Below are positions 1-9,515 of a DNA stretch of 52,308 nucleotides, piece after piece; the first letter of the stretch is position 1, and each line of letters begins with the position of its first letter. Position numbers and translations under genes: made by a program. Source of the DNA: Trichodesmium sp. MAG_R02 (GTDB lineage: Bacteria; Cyanobacteriota; Cyanobacteriia; Cyanobacteriales; Microcoleaceae); contig JAKQYE010000005.1 in assembly GCA_023356605.1 (NCBI GenBank), forward strand, positions 7,422 to 59,729, in the 5' to 3' direction. The notes under the pieces are model-generated. The model searched no databases, was not told the origin of the DNA, and was given only the letters and a program-made list of their open reading frames with translations.

Positions 1-337
1 GTACATCTTGACCAAGGCGAAATGTAGTAAGAGTTGGGTCTTGAGGTTGACCTATGATTTTTTGGGCAACATCACTGGGGTAAAACGTATTACCTCGGTT
101 CCAGGTGACCGGATAAACAGTGTTAAAATTGATTTGAGAAAGTTGACGGAGGGCACGATTAATTGCCCACGGAGAGAATAATACGCTACTACTAACGTTA
201 GTTATCCAGACTCCACGTACTTCTTTTTTTTCCGGTGTAGTTTCAGTGGAGAATGGAGTTGCCAAAGTCAATATTATGCTTAAGGAAATAGAGAGGAACG
301 CGATCGCCACTCCCATTACTAGCCATATTCTTGACAT
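1..337 (-). CDS. Partial glycosyl-hydrolase-like secreted protein (GHL10/YngK-like), N-terminus only
   Basis: The reverse strand reads from an ATG at 337 and runs off the window at position 1, so only about 112 residues are visible. They begin with Met-Ser-Arg and a hydrophobic stretch of about 25 residues that looks like a signal peptide or N-terminal anchor. A segment with VRGVWITNVSSSVLFSP and later NFNTVYPVTWNRG follows, typical of the N-terminal strand of cyanobacterial GHL10 (DUF187, YngK-like) TIM-barrel proteins. These are predicted extracytoplasmic glycosidases acting on cell-wall or exopolysaccharide. A HIP1 octamer lies within the signal peptide codons. The family call rests on a short segment, and the catalytic part is outside the window. 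Confidence 0.7.
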   Translation of the reverse strand, partial: MSRIWLVMGVAIAFLSISLSIILTLATPFSTETTPEKKEVRGVWITNVSSSVLFSPWAINRALRQLSQINFNTVYPVTWNRGNTFYPSDVAQKIIGQPQDPTLTTFRLGQDV

Positions 338-376
338 ACTCTAAATTCAGATATTTTTTGATAAACATGTCTTAGT

Positions 377-479
377 CAGGACTTACGTAGGCAAACTGAA
401 AAACCCGGTTTCCCGTAGATATTTATGTGTTAAAAACAATGATTTACTGTCAAAACCTGGTTTCTTTGCGTAAGTCCTG
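377..479. repeat. MITE, 103 bp, CAGGACTTACG terminal inverted repeats
   Basis: The element starts CAGGACTTACGTAGG and ends CTTTGCGTAAGTCCTG, which are near-perfect inverted termini. TTAGT flanks it on both sides as a 5 bp direct repeat, so it looks like a non-autonomous insertion. A second full copy lies at 52097-52187 and a half copy near 35980-36002. It sits between the divergent ends of the glycosidase gene and the helicase gene (338-645); nothing else is recognisable there. Confidence 0.8.
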
Positions 480-645
480 TTAGTGTAGGACTAGGAAGTA
501 ATGAGCATAGTCAACTAATTATTTACCAGCTTACTTGTCATTTTCCTTTTTTATCCAGGGTTTTGGCAAACTCTATTAGTCTTTAAGAAACCATTCAAAA
601 TAAGTACCTTCTGCCCTCTGCAAACATCCACCAAAGTATAAGTAT

Positions 646-3600
646 TCAGGGGGACGTGTTCTCAACTCGGGAAAGAATTAAGTTGAGAATATTCAATTCA
701 TTAGAAGTAAAAACATAGTTATCGCTATAAATCTTTTCTCGCATTTCCGCTAAACTATAACTGCGAAAAACAACAAAAGGAAACTCCTTATATGTCCGAC
801 CAATAGGCAAAGTATTATAAGAGGGATAAAGATAGTGAACATATCTAGATAACAGAGTTCTAAATTCCGTTTCTTCTTCTTCTTCTTCTTCTTCAAGTTC
901 CTGCTTAAAATATTTACTCATTAATCTTCCACTGACAAATACAAACAAAGGTACAGCATAATACTGATCTAAATTCTGACTATTTTGTTCAAACCATTGA
1001 GTTCTATTAATATTACCCTTGTCACCTTTAAGCAAATTGATAAACTCCAAAGGACTTTCAATTGCAGACTTAATATTAGGTGGACAATCTTTACTTTTGC
1101 TAATTGCCAACATTTTATTAACTAATTCATTATTAGCAAACTTTCTAATTGGATCTTCTAATCCTATTTTATAAGTCTCTTCTAATTTTTGCTTAGGAAT
1201 AGGCACTGCCAATAAATTACCAGTCAGATAACCAGTTTCAATATTACCAAAATCTAAGAATTTATCGAGTCGGTTAAATAATGTTGGAAGTTGAGTCTTG
1301 AAAGAACCTATTAGGGAAAGATAAGTAATATTTTTACCATGAGAATCAGAATTGGAATTAGGCAAACAAAATTCTGCTTCCCTAAGAATTTCCTTTAGAC
1401 GGTAATATACATACCGAAGATTTTGTTTTTCTGGATGTCGGTTATGTTCATTTTTTAATTCTCGAATTAGGTTGGTCATCTTTTCTGAAAAGCTATTTCC
1501 TGCTGTTGAAATAGATTTTCCACCAATAGGAATCATCAGAAAATTTTTCCCTGCCAGATTGCCCGCACCTACTATCCTAGTCATTATTGAAAGTTTGAGA
1601 ATTAATAAAATATCCAATAAATTCATTGTGCTTTCTTCCAGGGAAAGCTTTTTCTCTTCATCGTAATCTTTCTGGGAAATATCATTATCTTGAGGATAAT
1701 AAATTGCAGAATCACTCAAATAAAAGATGATTTGTTTTTCTTGACCATCTAAAGTTGTTTTTTTTCCATTTTCTTGATACTGACCTCTAGCTCTATAAAT
1801 CACTTGAATCACTTCCATCAGATTTTTTTCGATTTGGAAACGAGGTATTTCAACTAAGATACTTTGAGCTTTAGGAAAAGATAAACCTCGACTTGCTGAA
1901 GATGTCATAAACACGATTTTTACATCTTGCTTATACTTATCGATTTGTTTTCTATTTTCATCATATAAACTAGCATGTATTTCCAGATAGTCTGTATATT
2001 CATCAAAATTTTCCTGTGAATTCTTAATACTTTTTATCAAATCCTTTAAGCGCCTTTTGTTTTGAATATAGACTAATAACTGACCACAACTATAATTTTC
2101 TAAGAAGGATTTGATATCTGATAAAATTTCTGAATCGACGACTTTAGTCAACTGATTATCTTGTTTAAATTTCCAGTCATCTTTATTAAACTTAACGGAT
2201 TGAATGAATATTTTATAGGTAATATTTAAACTACTAGCCGGGTAAGAATTAGCATTAATAGTTACAGCAGGTTTATGTTTAAACTTAAAATTCTGTACTG
2301 AAAGCGGTTCTGCTTGACTTTTCGCTGCTCTAAAATAAATTTTATCTGGTTCTGGGGAAATGTCTGATAAGTGCTGTCGAATAACTTCTTGTTCCACAAT
2401 GGAAGCATCAGCCACAATAACTTTAGTATTAAAACCATATTGTGAATTAGTTAATTCATACTGGGCCAAAAACTTATTAATTCCCTGTAAAAAATTAACT
2501 CCACTATCATCACCAGTAATTTCATCAATCATTATAAATAAGTGCTTTATCCTCTGAGAAATTTCGCACATTTTCTTAGGAATTACACCTCTTTTTTTGT
2601 TATAAGCACTTTTGAATATTGTGTTAAGATGTTGAAGAGTATCCCCACCATTTGGAGTAACTTTTAAAGATTGAGTTGAAACAGTAGCAACTATATTATT
2701 AGATATTTTGCCATCAATAATAGCGTATATTCCCTGACAGATACTCTCAAGAACTCCAGGATTTTGTTTTTTTCTATTTTCAATTTTGTCTACAGTGATT
2801 CTCTGAAAATTTTCTTGGGATTGCTGTCTAGATTCAATTCGTGAATTGTAATTAATAAACCTGACATTTTTAGAAGTAAAATCATCTTGAAATTGATTAG
2901 AATAATATCTAACTGTGGAAGAGTTACCATTTTCTTGCATGATAATTGAATTGGTGTTGATACAAAATAATCTGTCGTCAAAAAACTCCTTATCTTCTTC
3001 AACTTGAGAATTTTCACATTTAAACTTATGGATTAGATCGAGATTAACCTGAGTCCGAGGACTAATATAAAATAAGATAAAACCTTCCTCTAAATGAGAC
3101 TTTAAAAAATTAGTAATAGCTGTTGTCTTACCTATGCCTGGATTACCTGTCAAAAACACAAAAGTATTATTACTTATCAGGGCTTTTTTAATTAATTCAG
3201 CATGAGCGTCTCTTAATTGTAACCCTGACTTTAAACCCAATTTTGCTGCTAATTTATCAGGGATAATATCTATAGAATTAACAAAATCATTCAACTTTTC
3301 TTGATGAATAACTGGAGTAATACTATCCTCCGGAATATTCAAAGTTTTTTGAGACAAATTTTGGATGAAATTTCTGCCATTAGTAAAACTATAAATAGCT
3401 TTCTTCTTAATCAAATTTAAGACTTCGTGACGAGCAGTTTTAATCTCTTTGTTTCTGTATTCTTTCTTATATATTTCTGAACAAGTAGTTAAAATATTCA
3501 GATTTTCTGGGCGTAAACAGAGAGTGCTAATGTTGCGATCGCTATATCCCACTATATTAAAAATAACAGACTTTTCATCTGTAATTATCTGTGTTTCCTT

Positions 3601-4419
3601 CCCCAAAAAATTGTAAAAACTTTCAGCATAAGCACCTGCTTGGATTAATTTAGTAGTTTCCTTATCCTTCCGCTTAAAAGCAGTAAAAAATCTTTTCAAA
3701 TCTGAGGAAAATGCAAAATCAAAATCTTGAGTATTACCTGTATCTATCCGCAACTTAGAAAAGACATTTTTAGAACGAATATGTTTAATATCCGTCATCA
3801 AAATTCTACGTAAATTGTTTAATTTATTATCATTCAGTGGCACCAAATCTTTTTCGGAAGCGACTGAAAATATAGACATATCTACACAGAGTATTCTCAA
3901 GTTTTTGTCATTACCCAACAAAATTAATGTATCTGCTTGTAAAAATTCTCCTTTCTTTTCCAAATATTGATTAACGTATCTATTTAAGTTAGTATTCAAG
4001 TTATCAGCAGATAATAATTGAGATAATAACTCCTGAACTGCTAAGAATTTATCTTTATTATTAGTACCGAAACTATTATTTCCATAAAAGGAACATTGGT
4101 AATACAAAATTTCTAGTTTTTCGTCTTTTAAATACCATTTAGTTGACTTCATATACTCGCGGAAAAAATTTAATCCTCCTAAAAATCCTTTCAATATAAA
4201 ATATCGACTCCATATTTCCAGATTTTTAATACTTTCAGGGTCAATGATTCTAGAATTTTGAGTCATTCTTTTAATCATCCTCGGCAATTTTAATTGTTGT
4301 AAATCCCGAACATACAAATCCCCAAAATTATTTTGATACTTCTGATGTTGAATATCCGCAAGAATACCAATATTAAATCCTACTTCAAATAAAAACCCTA
4401 ATTGATCCGCAATATTCAT
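646..4419 (-). CDS. Large SF2-helicase-like ATPase of unknown role
   Basis: This is a protein of about 1257 residues that I cannot assign to a named family. About 420 N-terminal residues have no recognisable domain. A Walker A loop (GNPGIGKTT, near residue 423) follows, then a Walker B/DExx-like segment (IMIDEITGDD, near residue 625), and a C-terminal helicase half with MTSSASRGLSFPKA (motif V-like, near 835) and EVIQVIYRARGQ (motif VI-like, near 867). The order fits a superfamily 2 helicase or translocase. A run of eight glutamates lies near residue 1175. I chose ATG 4419 over GTG 4428 because AAGGTG lies just upstream and the degenerate second copy at 5045-5118 keeps this ATG. The 1007-residue gene lies upstream on the same strand, and the two were probably one transcription unit originally. 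A defence or plasmid-maintenance role is conceivable but unproven. Confidence 0.8.
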   Translation of the reverse strand: MNIADQLGFLFEVGFNIGILADIQHQKYQNNFGDLYVRDLQQLKLPRMIKRMTQNSRIIDPESIKNLEIWSRYFILKGFLGGLNFFREYMKSTKWYLKDEKLEILYYQCSFYGNNSFGTNNKDKFLAVQELLSQLLSADNLNTNLNRYVNQYLEKKGEFLQADTLILLGNDKNLRILCVDMSIFSVASEKDLVPLNDNKLNNLRRILMTDIKHIRSKNVFSKLRIDTGNTQDFDFAFSSDLKRFFTAFKRKDKETTKLIQAGAYAESFYNFLGKETQIITDEKSVIFNIVGYSDRNISTLCLRPENLNILTTCSEIYKKEYRNKEIKTARHEVLNLIKKKAIYSFTNGRNFIQNLSQKTLNIPEDSITPVIHQEKLNDFVNSIDIIPDKLAAKLGLKSGLQLRDAHAELIKKALISNNTFVFLTGNPGIGKTTAITNFLKSHLEEGFILFYISPRTQVNLDLIHKFKCENSQVEEDKEFFDDRLFCINTNSIIMQENGNSSTVRYYSNQFQDDFTSKNVRFINYNSRIESRQQSQENFQRITVDKIENRKKQNPGVLESICQGIYAIIDGKISNNIVATVSTQSLKVTPNGGDTLQHLNTIFKSAYNKKRGVIPKKMCEISQRIKHLFIMIDEITGDDSGVNFLQGINKFLAQYELTNSQYGFNTKVIVADASIVEQEVIRQHLSDISPEPDKIYFRAAKSQAEPLSVQNFKFKHKPAVTINANSYPASSLNITYKIFIQSVKFNKDDWKFKQDNQLTKVVDSEILSDIKSFLENYSCGQLLVYIQNKRRLKDLIKSIKNSQENFDEYTDYLEIHASLYDENRKQIDKYKQDVKIVFMTSSASRGLSFPKAQSILVEIPRFQIEKNLMEVIQVIYRARGQYQENGKKTTLDGQEKQIIFYLSDSAIYYPQDNDISQKDYDEEKKLSLEESTMNLLDILLILKLSIMTRIVGAGNLAGKNFLMIPIGGKSISTAGNSFSEKMTNLIRELKNEHNRHPEKQNLRYVYYRLKEILREAEFCLPNSNSDSHGKNITYLSLIGSFKTQLPTLFNRLDKFLDFGNIETGYLTGNLLAVPIPKQKLEETYKIGLEDPIRKFANNELVNKMLAISKSKDCPPNIKSAIESPLEFINLLKGDKGNINRTQWFEQNSQNLDQYYAVPLFVFVSGRLMSKYFKQELEEEEEEEETEFRTLLSRYVHYLYPSYNTLPIGRTYKEFPFVVFRSYSLAEMREKIYSDNYVFTSNELNILNLILSRVENTSP

Positions 4420-4439
4420 TATTGTCACCTTTTAAAATC

Positions 4440-4520
4440 TATATCTACGATTTTACTAACCTATGTCAAAAATACAAAATACTAATTTATAAAAACTCAT
4501 CTTTTCTGTGTGATGATAAA
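4440..4520 (-). pseudogene. Degenerate 3' end of a second copy of the 1007-residue gene
   Basis: This stretch aligns base by base with 5140-5230, the 3' end of the intact 1007-residue gene. Both share the TATATCTAC-ATTTTACTAACC core and the following AT-rich codons. Here the reading frame has several stops. It sits immediately upstream of the helicase start, exactly where an upstream operon gene would end, so I read it as what is left of a duplicated partner gene. Confidence 0.65.
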
Positions 4521-4536
4521 ATATAGAAAAAAAACA

Positions 4537-4670
4537 CTATAGCAATCCTATGAATTTTCCTGGCAAAAATCCTACTGCTTTTTAGGGAAAAGGGAACAGA
4601 GAATAGGTAAGAGTTTTAAAAGTTTTATTTACTTTTTGATTTGTCGCAACCTATGGGCAGACTACTATAG
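4537..4670. repeat. TATAGCAATCC-family dispersed repeat, copy 1
   Basis: The element begins CTATAGCAATCCTA and ends with an imperfect inverted copy ending CTATAG. Internally it has a TACTGCTTTTTAGG block and a TTTTTGATTTGTCGCAACC block, both shared with the copies at 24052, 30056, 35259, 36744 and 44917. At about 140 bp with inverted ends and no ORF, it looks like a MITE. It lies in the decayed gap between the two large genes. Confidence 0.75.
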
Positions 4671-4954
4671 GACTAAAATCTAATTAAAAATAAAATACAA
4701 CCAATTCGATAGTTTTTCAATATACAATTTAATTGTAATTTTGCTCTAGCAAATCCATTCAGATAACTATAGAAAAATTGACTAATAATAGGCTATATTT
4801 ACTCCCTATTTAGATAATATTTAAACTCTCAATAGTAATAATTTAATAAATTTTTATTCATCCATTGAATCATACTCTATAACTTTAATAAGTGCAAATA
4901 TTGAAGATATACATTACCCAAATTATTGGTAATGTCCTGGGAATTCCAGCAGAT

Positions 4955-5058
4955 TTCGGGCAAATGATGTACAAGGTAAATAGTGAAAATCATATAGTGG
5001 GAGTATCTTGCCCGTGTGGGGGTAAATAATAACAAAGTCAAGGGCTGTATACCTACAA
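4955..5058. repeat. Dispersed repeat shared with 35737-35843
   Basis: A block of about 100 bp contains ATTTCGGGCA, GTACAAGGTAAATAGT, a GGGAGTATCTTGCCCG hairpin-like core and AAAGTCAAGGGCTGTA. It matches 35737-35843 in the same order with scattered differences. No coding potential is apparent. It occupies the place where the duplicated helicase copy would have continued. Confidence 0.55.
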
Positions 5059-5118
5059 TAATAGGAATATTAAACTATACCTCAAATCAAAATCCTAATT
5101 GAGCAGCAATATTCATTG
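5045..5118 (-). pseudogene. Degenerate 5' end of a second copy of the helicase-like gene
   Basis: The reverse strand starts ATGAATATTGCTGC and aligns with the first 25 codons of the intact helicase at 4419 (Met-Asn-Ile-Ala, Gln-Leu-Gly-Phe, Phe-Glu-Val, Phe-Asn-Ile), but it is interrupted by stops. It lies just downstream of the 1007-residue gene, the expected place for the next gene of the operon. With 4440-4520 it shows that a two-gene unit was duplicated and each copy lost a different gene. Confidence 0.7.
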
Positions 5119-5139
5119 TTATTGTCCTTTAAAAATATA

Positions 5140-8100
5140 TTAAAAATCTATATCTACTATTTTACTAACCTCTATCAAAAATGCCAATCCATTAAAATTT
5201 ATCTTTTCCGTAACGTGAGGAAGTATAGATAAAGCACCCACTCCTTCATCACCAATAATATTTTCGTATGGGTCTAACTTTAAACTAACTCTAGTTTGTC
5301 TTTCAAACCGTGAAAAGTGGAAAAATGTCAAATATTGTAAAATGTCATTTTTAAGCTGAGAGTCTAAAACTAAAGCTTCTCGAATATCAGCATCATCCAT
5401 AACTCCAGGATAAAATTTTCCTAACAAAGTCGAATAGGAAATAACCCCATTATAAAATCGCTCGTTATTTCTTCCTACTGAAATACCATTAAACAAATTG
5501 AAAAATACAACCGCTTCTTGACTACTATCTTTAGCAATATTCATTAACTGTCTAGTGTCTTGGATATATAAAGAATTAGTCTTAATACTTTTCAGAGAAT
5601 GTACATAATATTTATCATAAAATACTGGATATATTTTAATGTTTTTTTTACCTTGCTTCATAGCCTTAATAATAGTAGGCGACATAAAATATAGTTTTTC
5701 ATCTTCTTCTTGTTGAGTAATATGTAAAGTACTAGTGTAAGTTGCTTGAGCAACATATAAAAAATTTTGGTACCCCTGAGAATAAAGGTCTTTTACAGTT
5801 TCAATTAAAATCGGTGGTTCTCTGTACATACTTCTGAGAGGGTAATTATTATCAAAAGTTCTTAATGGTTGAATTTTCACACTGCCATCTTCCAATCTTT
5901 CAACACTGATAACTTCTCCTATTAAAGTCACTATTCTATCCTTAGAATTTGCATTATCTCTTTTGGCATCACTTTCTCGACTTGATACAATAATAATAGC
6001 CAATTTCTCCATATTTAAAAATCCCGAATTATCTGTTAACTTAAACTTTTTAGACAATACAGAATATAGAGAATGTAAACCATTTTTAATCTTAAAATTT
6101 TGACGTTGATTATTCATTTGCACCCGGAAGCCTTGAGAATTACATCGATATTTTTGGCTTAATATATGACATAATAATTTGGAAAGATTAGCTAAAAATT
6201 TTTCAGCATGAAATGGATTTTCCAGGGTTCCCTGATGTAGTCTAACCATAGGGATAAATAATAATTCTTTCGTCTCTTCCCTACATTCCTCCAGAAGAAT
6301 AAATAAACAAAGATAAGACAATAATATCCAAGTGAGACGATAAACAAATATTTGTGTAGAATTTAAATTTTCTTGATTTCGTGTGTTTTGGTTTAAGCGT
6401 TGATTATCATAAGAGAATAATATGTGTTTATATTTTTTCTCAAAATACATTTTATACTTATCTAAACAAGGATTAGTATTAGGTATCCAAAACACAGGCA
6501 ATGCCTTGATTCCTTTAATATCATATTTAAATTCAAATTTTTTTTGGGTACTATTTCCTTCAAAATATCGAATATCTTCTATCTTGATATTAACTGGTAA
6601 TTGACACAGGGTATGATAATTTACCCCAGTATTATCAATGGAAATATATTTAAGAATTTTCTTTCCTTGGCTCAAATCTTCCTGAAAAAAATTTCCTGTA
6701 GAAATACTATCTGAGTCTTTGTTTAGAATTTCCCTACTAATACTGATTACACGCTCTTCATTACATACTGGCAACTTTCCCTTTTTGTTTATAAAATTGA
6801 TTAAAAGTTCACGTAGACTACTAACTTTTTCTTGAACACTATATTTATTAAAACCCTTAATTATACGTCGGAAAAGATCCCTTTTTCCATCATCAGACTG
6901 ATCAGCTTTTAATTGAATAAAAACCTTATCAAACTTAAGTCCAGGGTCATAATTAAGTTCATCATCAATTGCCGAGGGAGGATTACAGGCAAATATAAAG
7001 TAGTATAAAAACACTCTAATCAATACCTTCCGAGCAAAACTTTCTCGATTTTGAATATCCGGATCAGTTAGTTTAGCTTGATGCTCTGAATTATCTGGGT
7101 TAATAATATCTAAATTATACTGAAAAGAAGTTTTACCTTTATCTTTTTGTACCTTGCCATTCAACTTGAGTTTTAAACCTAATGTAAACTGAACTTTTCC
7201 TCTTTCTTGATCTCTACTTTCCCCTAAATTACCTTCAATAATAGGAATAATTGGGAGAGAATCAAAAGCTTCCCCCCGAGCAAAAACATCTTTATAGTTA
7301 ACAGTTACTCCAGCATAGTAAACCTCAAAATCATCAGTTTGCTCGTCTAGATATTCTTCTATTAATCTTAGTCGCCGAATTAAATCCTGTAGATAAATAA
7401 AACCCTTAGTCTTTCTATTTTTGTCGTCAACATTTTGGGCAATATGTTCTAAATATATAATAATTGCTTCTCTTTTTAGTTTTCCCAGAGTTTCTTGATC
7501 TACCAGTCTTTGCAATACATTAAGACTTGATGAATCTTCGTTTATCTCACGCTTCAGAAAACCATAAGCATCTTGAATTTGTTCCTGATCATCAGTTTCA
7601 AAATAATCAGCTATATGATTTTCAATTCCTTCTTCTAGCTGAGGTAGAAAATTTTTAGTATTCTCCACTGTAATTGTTAGTTTAGCAAACTTCAGTATAG
7701 AATCACTGCCATTTTTATGAGAGTCTAAAATTAATTCTTGTGTCTGTAGTTCTGGATATACTTCATTAAAAGGATAAGACAAACCTAACTGATTTGCTGG
7801 TCCCCGAAAAGATTCTAAATTAGTAGTTAAACCTTCAATAAAATTAACTAATTTTTTTTCTTGTAAAGCCGAATTGAAATACTTTTCCAGACAATCTTTA
7901 ATTTCTCTAATTTTGTTACAAAAATTTTCTTCACTAGCAAAATTGATTGTTGCAGAACGAACAAATCTAGTATCACTAATAGGATTTTCAACTTTTTTCC
8001 TAGCAACAAAAACAGCTATCTCATCAATATTGATTTCTAAAACTTGGTTATTGCTAGATATTTTAAACAGATTTTTTTCTAGTAATTTATTTAATATCTC

Positions 8101-8163
8101 TTCTAATAAACTGCTATAGTCAACAGGAGTTAAATTGTCGCCTTCTCTTAATTCATTTACCAT
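5140..8163 (-). CDS. Unrecognised 1007-residue protein, partner of the helicase-like gene
   Basis: I do not recognise this protein. It starts at ATG 8163 and is rich in Lys, Asn, Glu and Ile, with no signal peptide. The N-terminal 300 residues look mostly helical and acidic. One hydrophobic stretch (ILLSYLCLFILLEE, near residue 610) could be a buried helix. The last third has alternating strands and helices: LAIIIVSSRES, IVTLIGEVISVERLEDGSV, NFLYVAQATYTSTLHI, NIKIYPVFYDKYYVHSL and FFHFSRFERQTRVSL. This order loosely recalls an RNase-H/PIWI-like fold, but I see no convincing catalytic residues and do not assign it. Position and the duplicated gene junction tie it to the helicase at 646-4419. 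Confidence 0.75.
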   Translation of the reverse strand: MVNELREGDNLTPVDYSSLLEEILNKLLEKNLFKISSNNQVLEINIDEIAVFVARKKVENPISDTRFVRSATINFASEENFCNKIREIKDCLEKYFNSALQEKKLVNFIEGLTTNLESFRGPANQLGLSYPFNEVYPELQTQELILDSHKNGSDSILKFAKLTITVENTKNFLPQLEEGIENHIADYFETDDQEQIQDAYGFLKREINEDSSSLNVLQRLVDQETLGKLKREAIIIYLEHIAQNVDDKNRKTKGFIYLQDLIRRLRLIEEYLDEQTDDFEVYYAGVTVNYKDVFARGEAFDSLPIIPIIEGNLGESRDQERGKVQFTLGLKLKLNGKVQKDKGKTSFQYNLDIINPDNSEHQAKLTDPDIQNRESFARKVLIRVFLYYFIFACNPPSAIDDELNYDPGLKFDKVFIQLKADQSDDGKRDLFRRIIKGFNKYSVQEKVSSLRELLINFINKKGKLPVCNEERVISISREILNKDSDSISTGNFFQEDLSQGKKILKYISIDNTGVNYHTLCQLPVNIKIEDIRYFEGNSTQKKFEFKYDIKGIKALPVFWIPNTNPCLDKYKMYFEKKYKHILFSYDNQRLNQNTRNQENLNSTQIFVYRLTWILLSYLCLFILLEECREETKELLFIPMVRLHQGTLENPFHAEKFLANLSKLLCHILSQKYRCNSQGFRVQMNNQRQNFKIKNGLHSLYSVLSKKFKLTDNSGFLNMEKLAIIIVSSRESDAKRDNANSKDRIVTLIGEVISVERLEDGSVKIQPLRTFDNNYPLRSMYREPPILIETVKDLYSQGYQNFLYVAQATYTSTLHITQQEEDEKLYFMSPTIIKAMKQGKKNIKIYPVFYDKYYVHSLKSIKTNSLYIQDTRQLMNIAKDSSQEAVVFFNLFNGISVGRNNERFYNGVISYSTLLGKFYPGVMDDADIREALVLDSQLKNDILQYLTFFHFSRFERQTRVSLKLDPYENIIGDEGVGALSILPHVTEKINFNGLAFLIEVSKIVDIDF

Positions 8164-8289
8164 ATTTTTAACTAATTAATTATAATTTTATTCCAGTCAT
8201 GAGAGACATTTACAATTACCTGAAATCTCCCTTTTTTACCCATCCCTTATAATAAGCGAATACTCATTTAAAATGCGTATTAATAAGCT

Positions 8290-8371
8290 CAAATTTAGAA
8301 TTTAGAATTTAGAAGGGCTTTTCTCAAGGGAGGCACACAATCAATTTGTCGTTTAAATGCACAAAAGCTTA
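8290..8371. repeat. Heptamer tandem repeat plus a 24 bp block shared with 47119-47142
   Basis: A TTTAGAA heptamer is repeated about three times near 8298-8318. A 24 bp segment at 8348-8371 (core TTTAAATGCACAAAAGC) is the exact reverse complement of 47119-47142, which also lies beside TAAATTC heptamers. This looks like an inverted copy of one dispersed element. The remainder of 8164-8546 shows nothing else except the terminator. Confidence 0.65.
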
Positions 8372-8483
8372 ACTCCTAAGAACTTTTGAAGTAGAATAGC
8401 TGCAAACTTTTCAATTCAGCTTTCTAGTCTTTTCTGTCACCCCTCCAGATACAAATTGAATGAGATAATAAGAATATCAAATT

Positions 8484-8520
8484 TAGTAGGTTAAGACATA
8501 TAAAATGCTTAAACCTACTA
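8484..8520 (-). terminator. Probable terminator hairpin after dnaN
   Basis: TAGTAGGTT and AACCTACTA form an inverted repeat with a loop of about 19 bases, 26 bases past the dnaN stop codon. On the transcribed strand it is followed by AAATTT rather than a clean U-run, so efficiency is uncertain. Confidence 0.5.
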
Positions 8521-8546
8521 AAAAATATCTGACTAAAACCTCCCCT

Positions 8547-9361
8547 CTAACTTCTTAACTGAACAGGCATAATGAGATAAGTCATTCTCAATCCTCCCAA
8601 AGGATTTAAAACCACTGGACTCGTAGCAGTATTCAACTGAATAGAAATTTCTGAAGCTGAGGGAATAGCCTTTAATCCTTCCATCAAATATTTCACATTA
8701 AAAGCAATTTCTTCTGGCTCATCAGTTGAAATTTGTGCTGCCATAGATTCTCGACCACTTCCCACATCTTGAGCATCTACAGACAAATAAATTTCCTGAT
8801 TTACACTATCAATAGTACACTTCAAAATGTTATTTTTTTGGTCAGCTAAAACAGCAATTCTTTCCACAGCTCCTAAAAATTTTTTTCTATCTACATTAAT
8901 TTGATTAGTAAACTTTTTAGGTAATAATTCTTGGTAAGCTGGATATTGACCATCTAATTTTCGGCTAGTTAAACGTTGTTCTCCCAACTCAAAAATCATC
9001 TGACTTTCATCAAATCTTAACGCAACAGAAGAGCCCGAGCTACCCATTCCAATCATACGCTCAACTTCTCTTAAAGCTTTGGCCGGAATAGTCACTTCAA
9101 ACTCTTTTATTTTTGTAACTTTCTCTACTTCTTCCCCTCCTTTCACTGTTACAATTTCGGTCTGGACAATAGCCAATCTATGACCATCCGTAGCTATAAA
9201 TTCCAAACCATCTGGTTGTACTTTTAAATGTACTCCCGTCAATACTTGTTTTGCTTCATCAGGACTTGTGGCAAATAAAGTCCCTCTCAAACCATCAATC
9301 AAAGCTTCCAGTGGTACATTAATAATGTCCTTACCTTCCACATTTGGTAATTCTGGATATT
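8547..9361 (-). CDS. dnaN: DNA polymerase III beta sliding clamp, exon 3
   Basis: This exon encodes about the last 270 residues of the ring-shaped processivity clamp. It starts with AA just after the intron and continues Tyr-Pro-Glu-Leu-Pro-Asn. It contains ATDGHRLAIVQTE, a clamp signature, and ends with YLIMPVQLRS, the conserved beta-clamp C-terminus. Joining exon 1 (44 nt), exon 2 (305 nt) and exon 3 (815 nt) gives 1164 nt, that is 387 residues plus stop, the normal length. The first G of a GAA codon comes from exon 2. Reading this part alone from ATG 9341 would give a false, N-terminally truncated protein. Confidence 0.95.
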
Positions 9362-9416
9362 GTTAAACTAAGCAAACCCATTTCCAGTTGCCCTTTATAG
9401 GGTCTGCTCGTCTTCA

Positions 9417-9450
9417 GAACCGTGCGTGAGACTTTCACCTCACACGGCTC
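9417..9450 (-). other. Group II intron domain V (intron 2)
   Basis: The transcribed strand is a 34-nt hairpin beginning GAGCCGTGTGAGG, with a GAAA loop and ending CTCACGCACGGTTC. This is the catalytic core helix of group II introns, here of the type common in cyanobacterial and chloroplast-like introns. It ends 55 nt before the 3' splice site. Confidence 0.93.
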
Positions 9451-9515
9451 CCCTCTTAAACGTCCCAATTCAAGGGTACATCCTTAACTATTCCACCAAG
9501 GAACTCAATAACTCC

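Noticed and set aside
6000-8163. Argonaute/PIWI assignment for the 1007-residue protein
   Set aside because: Strand-helix order in the last third is suggestive, but I see no catalytic tetrad or MID-like motif, so I left it unassigned.
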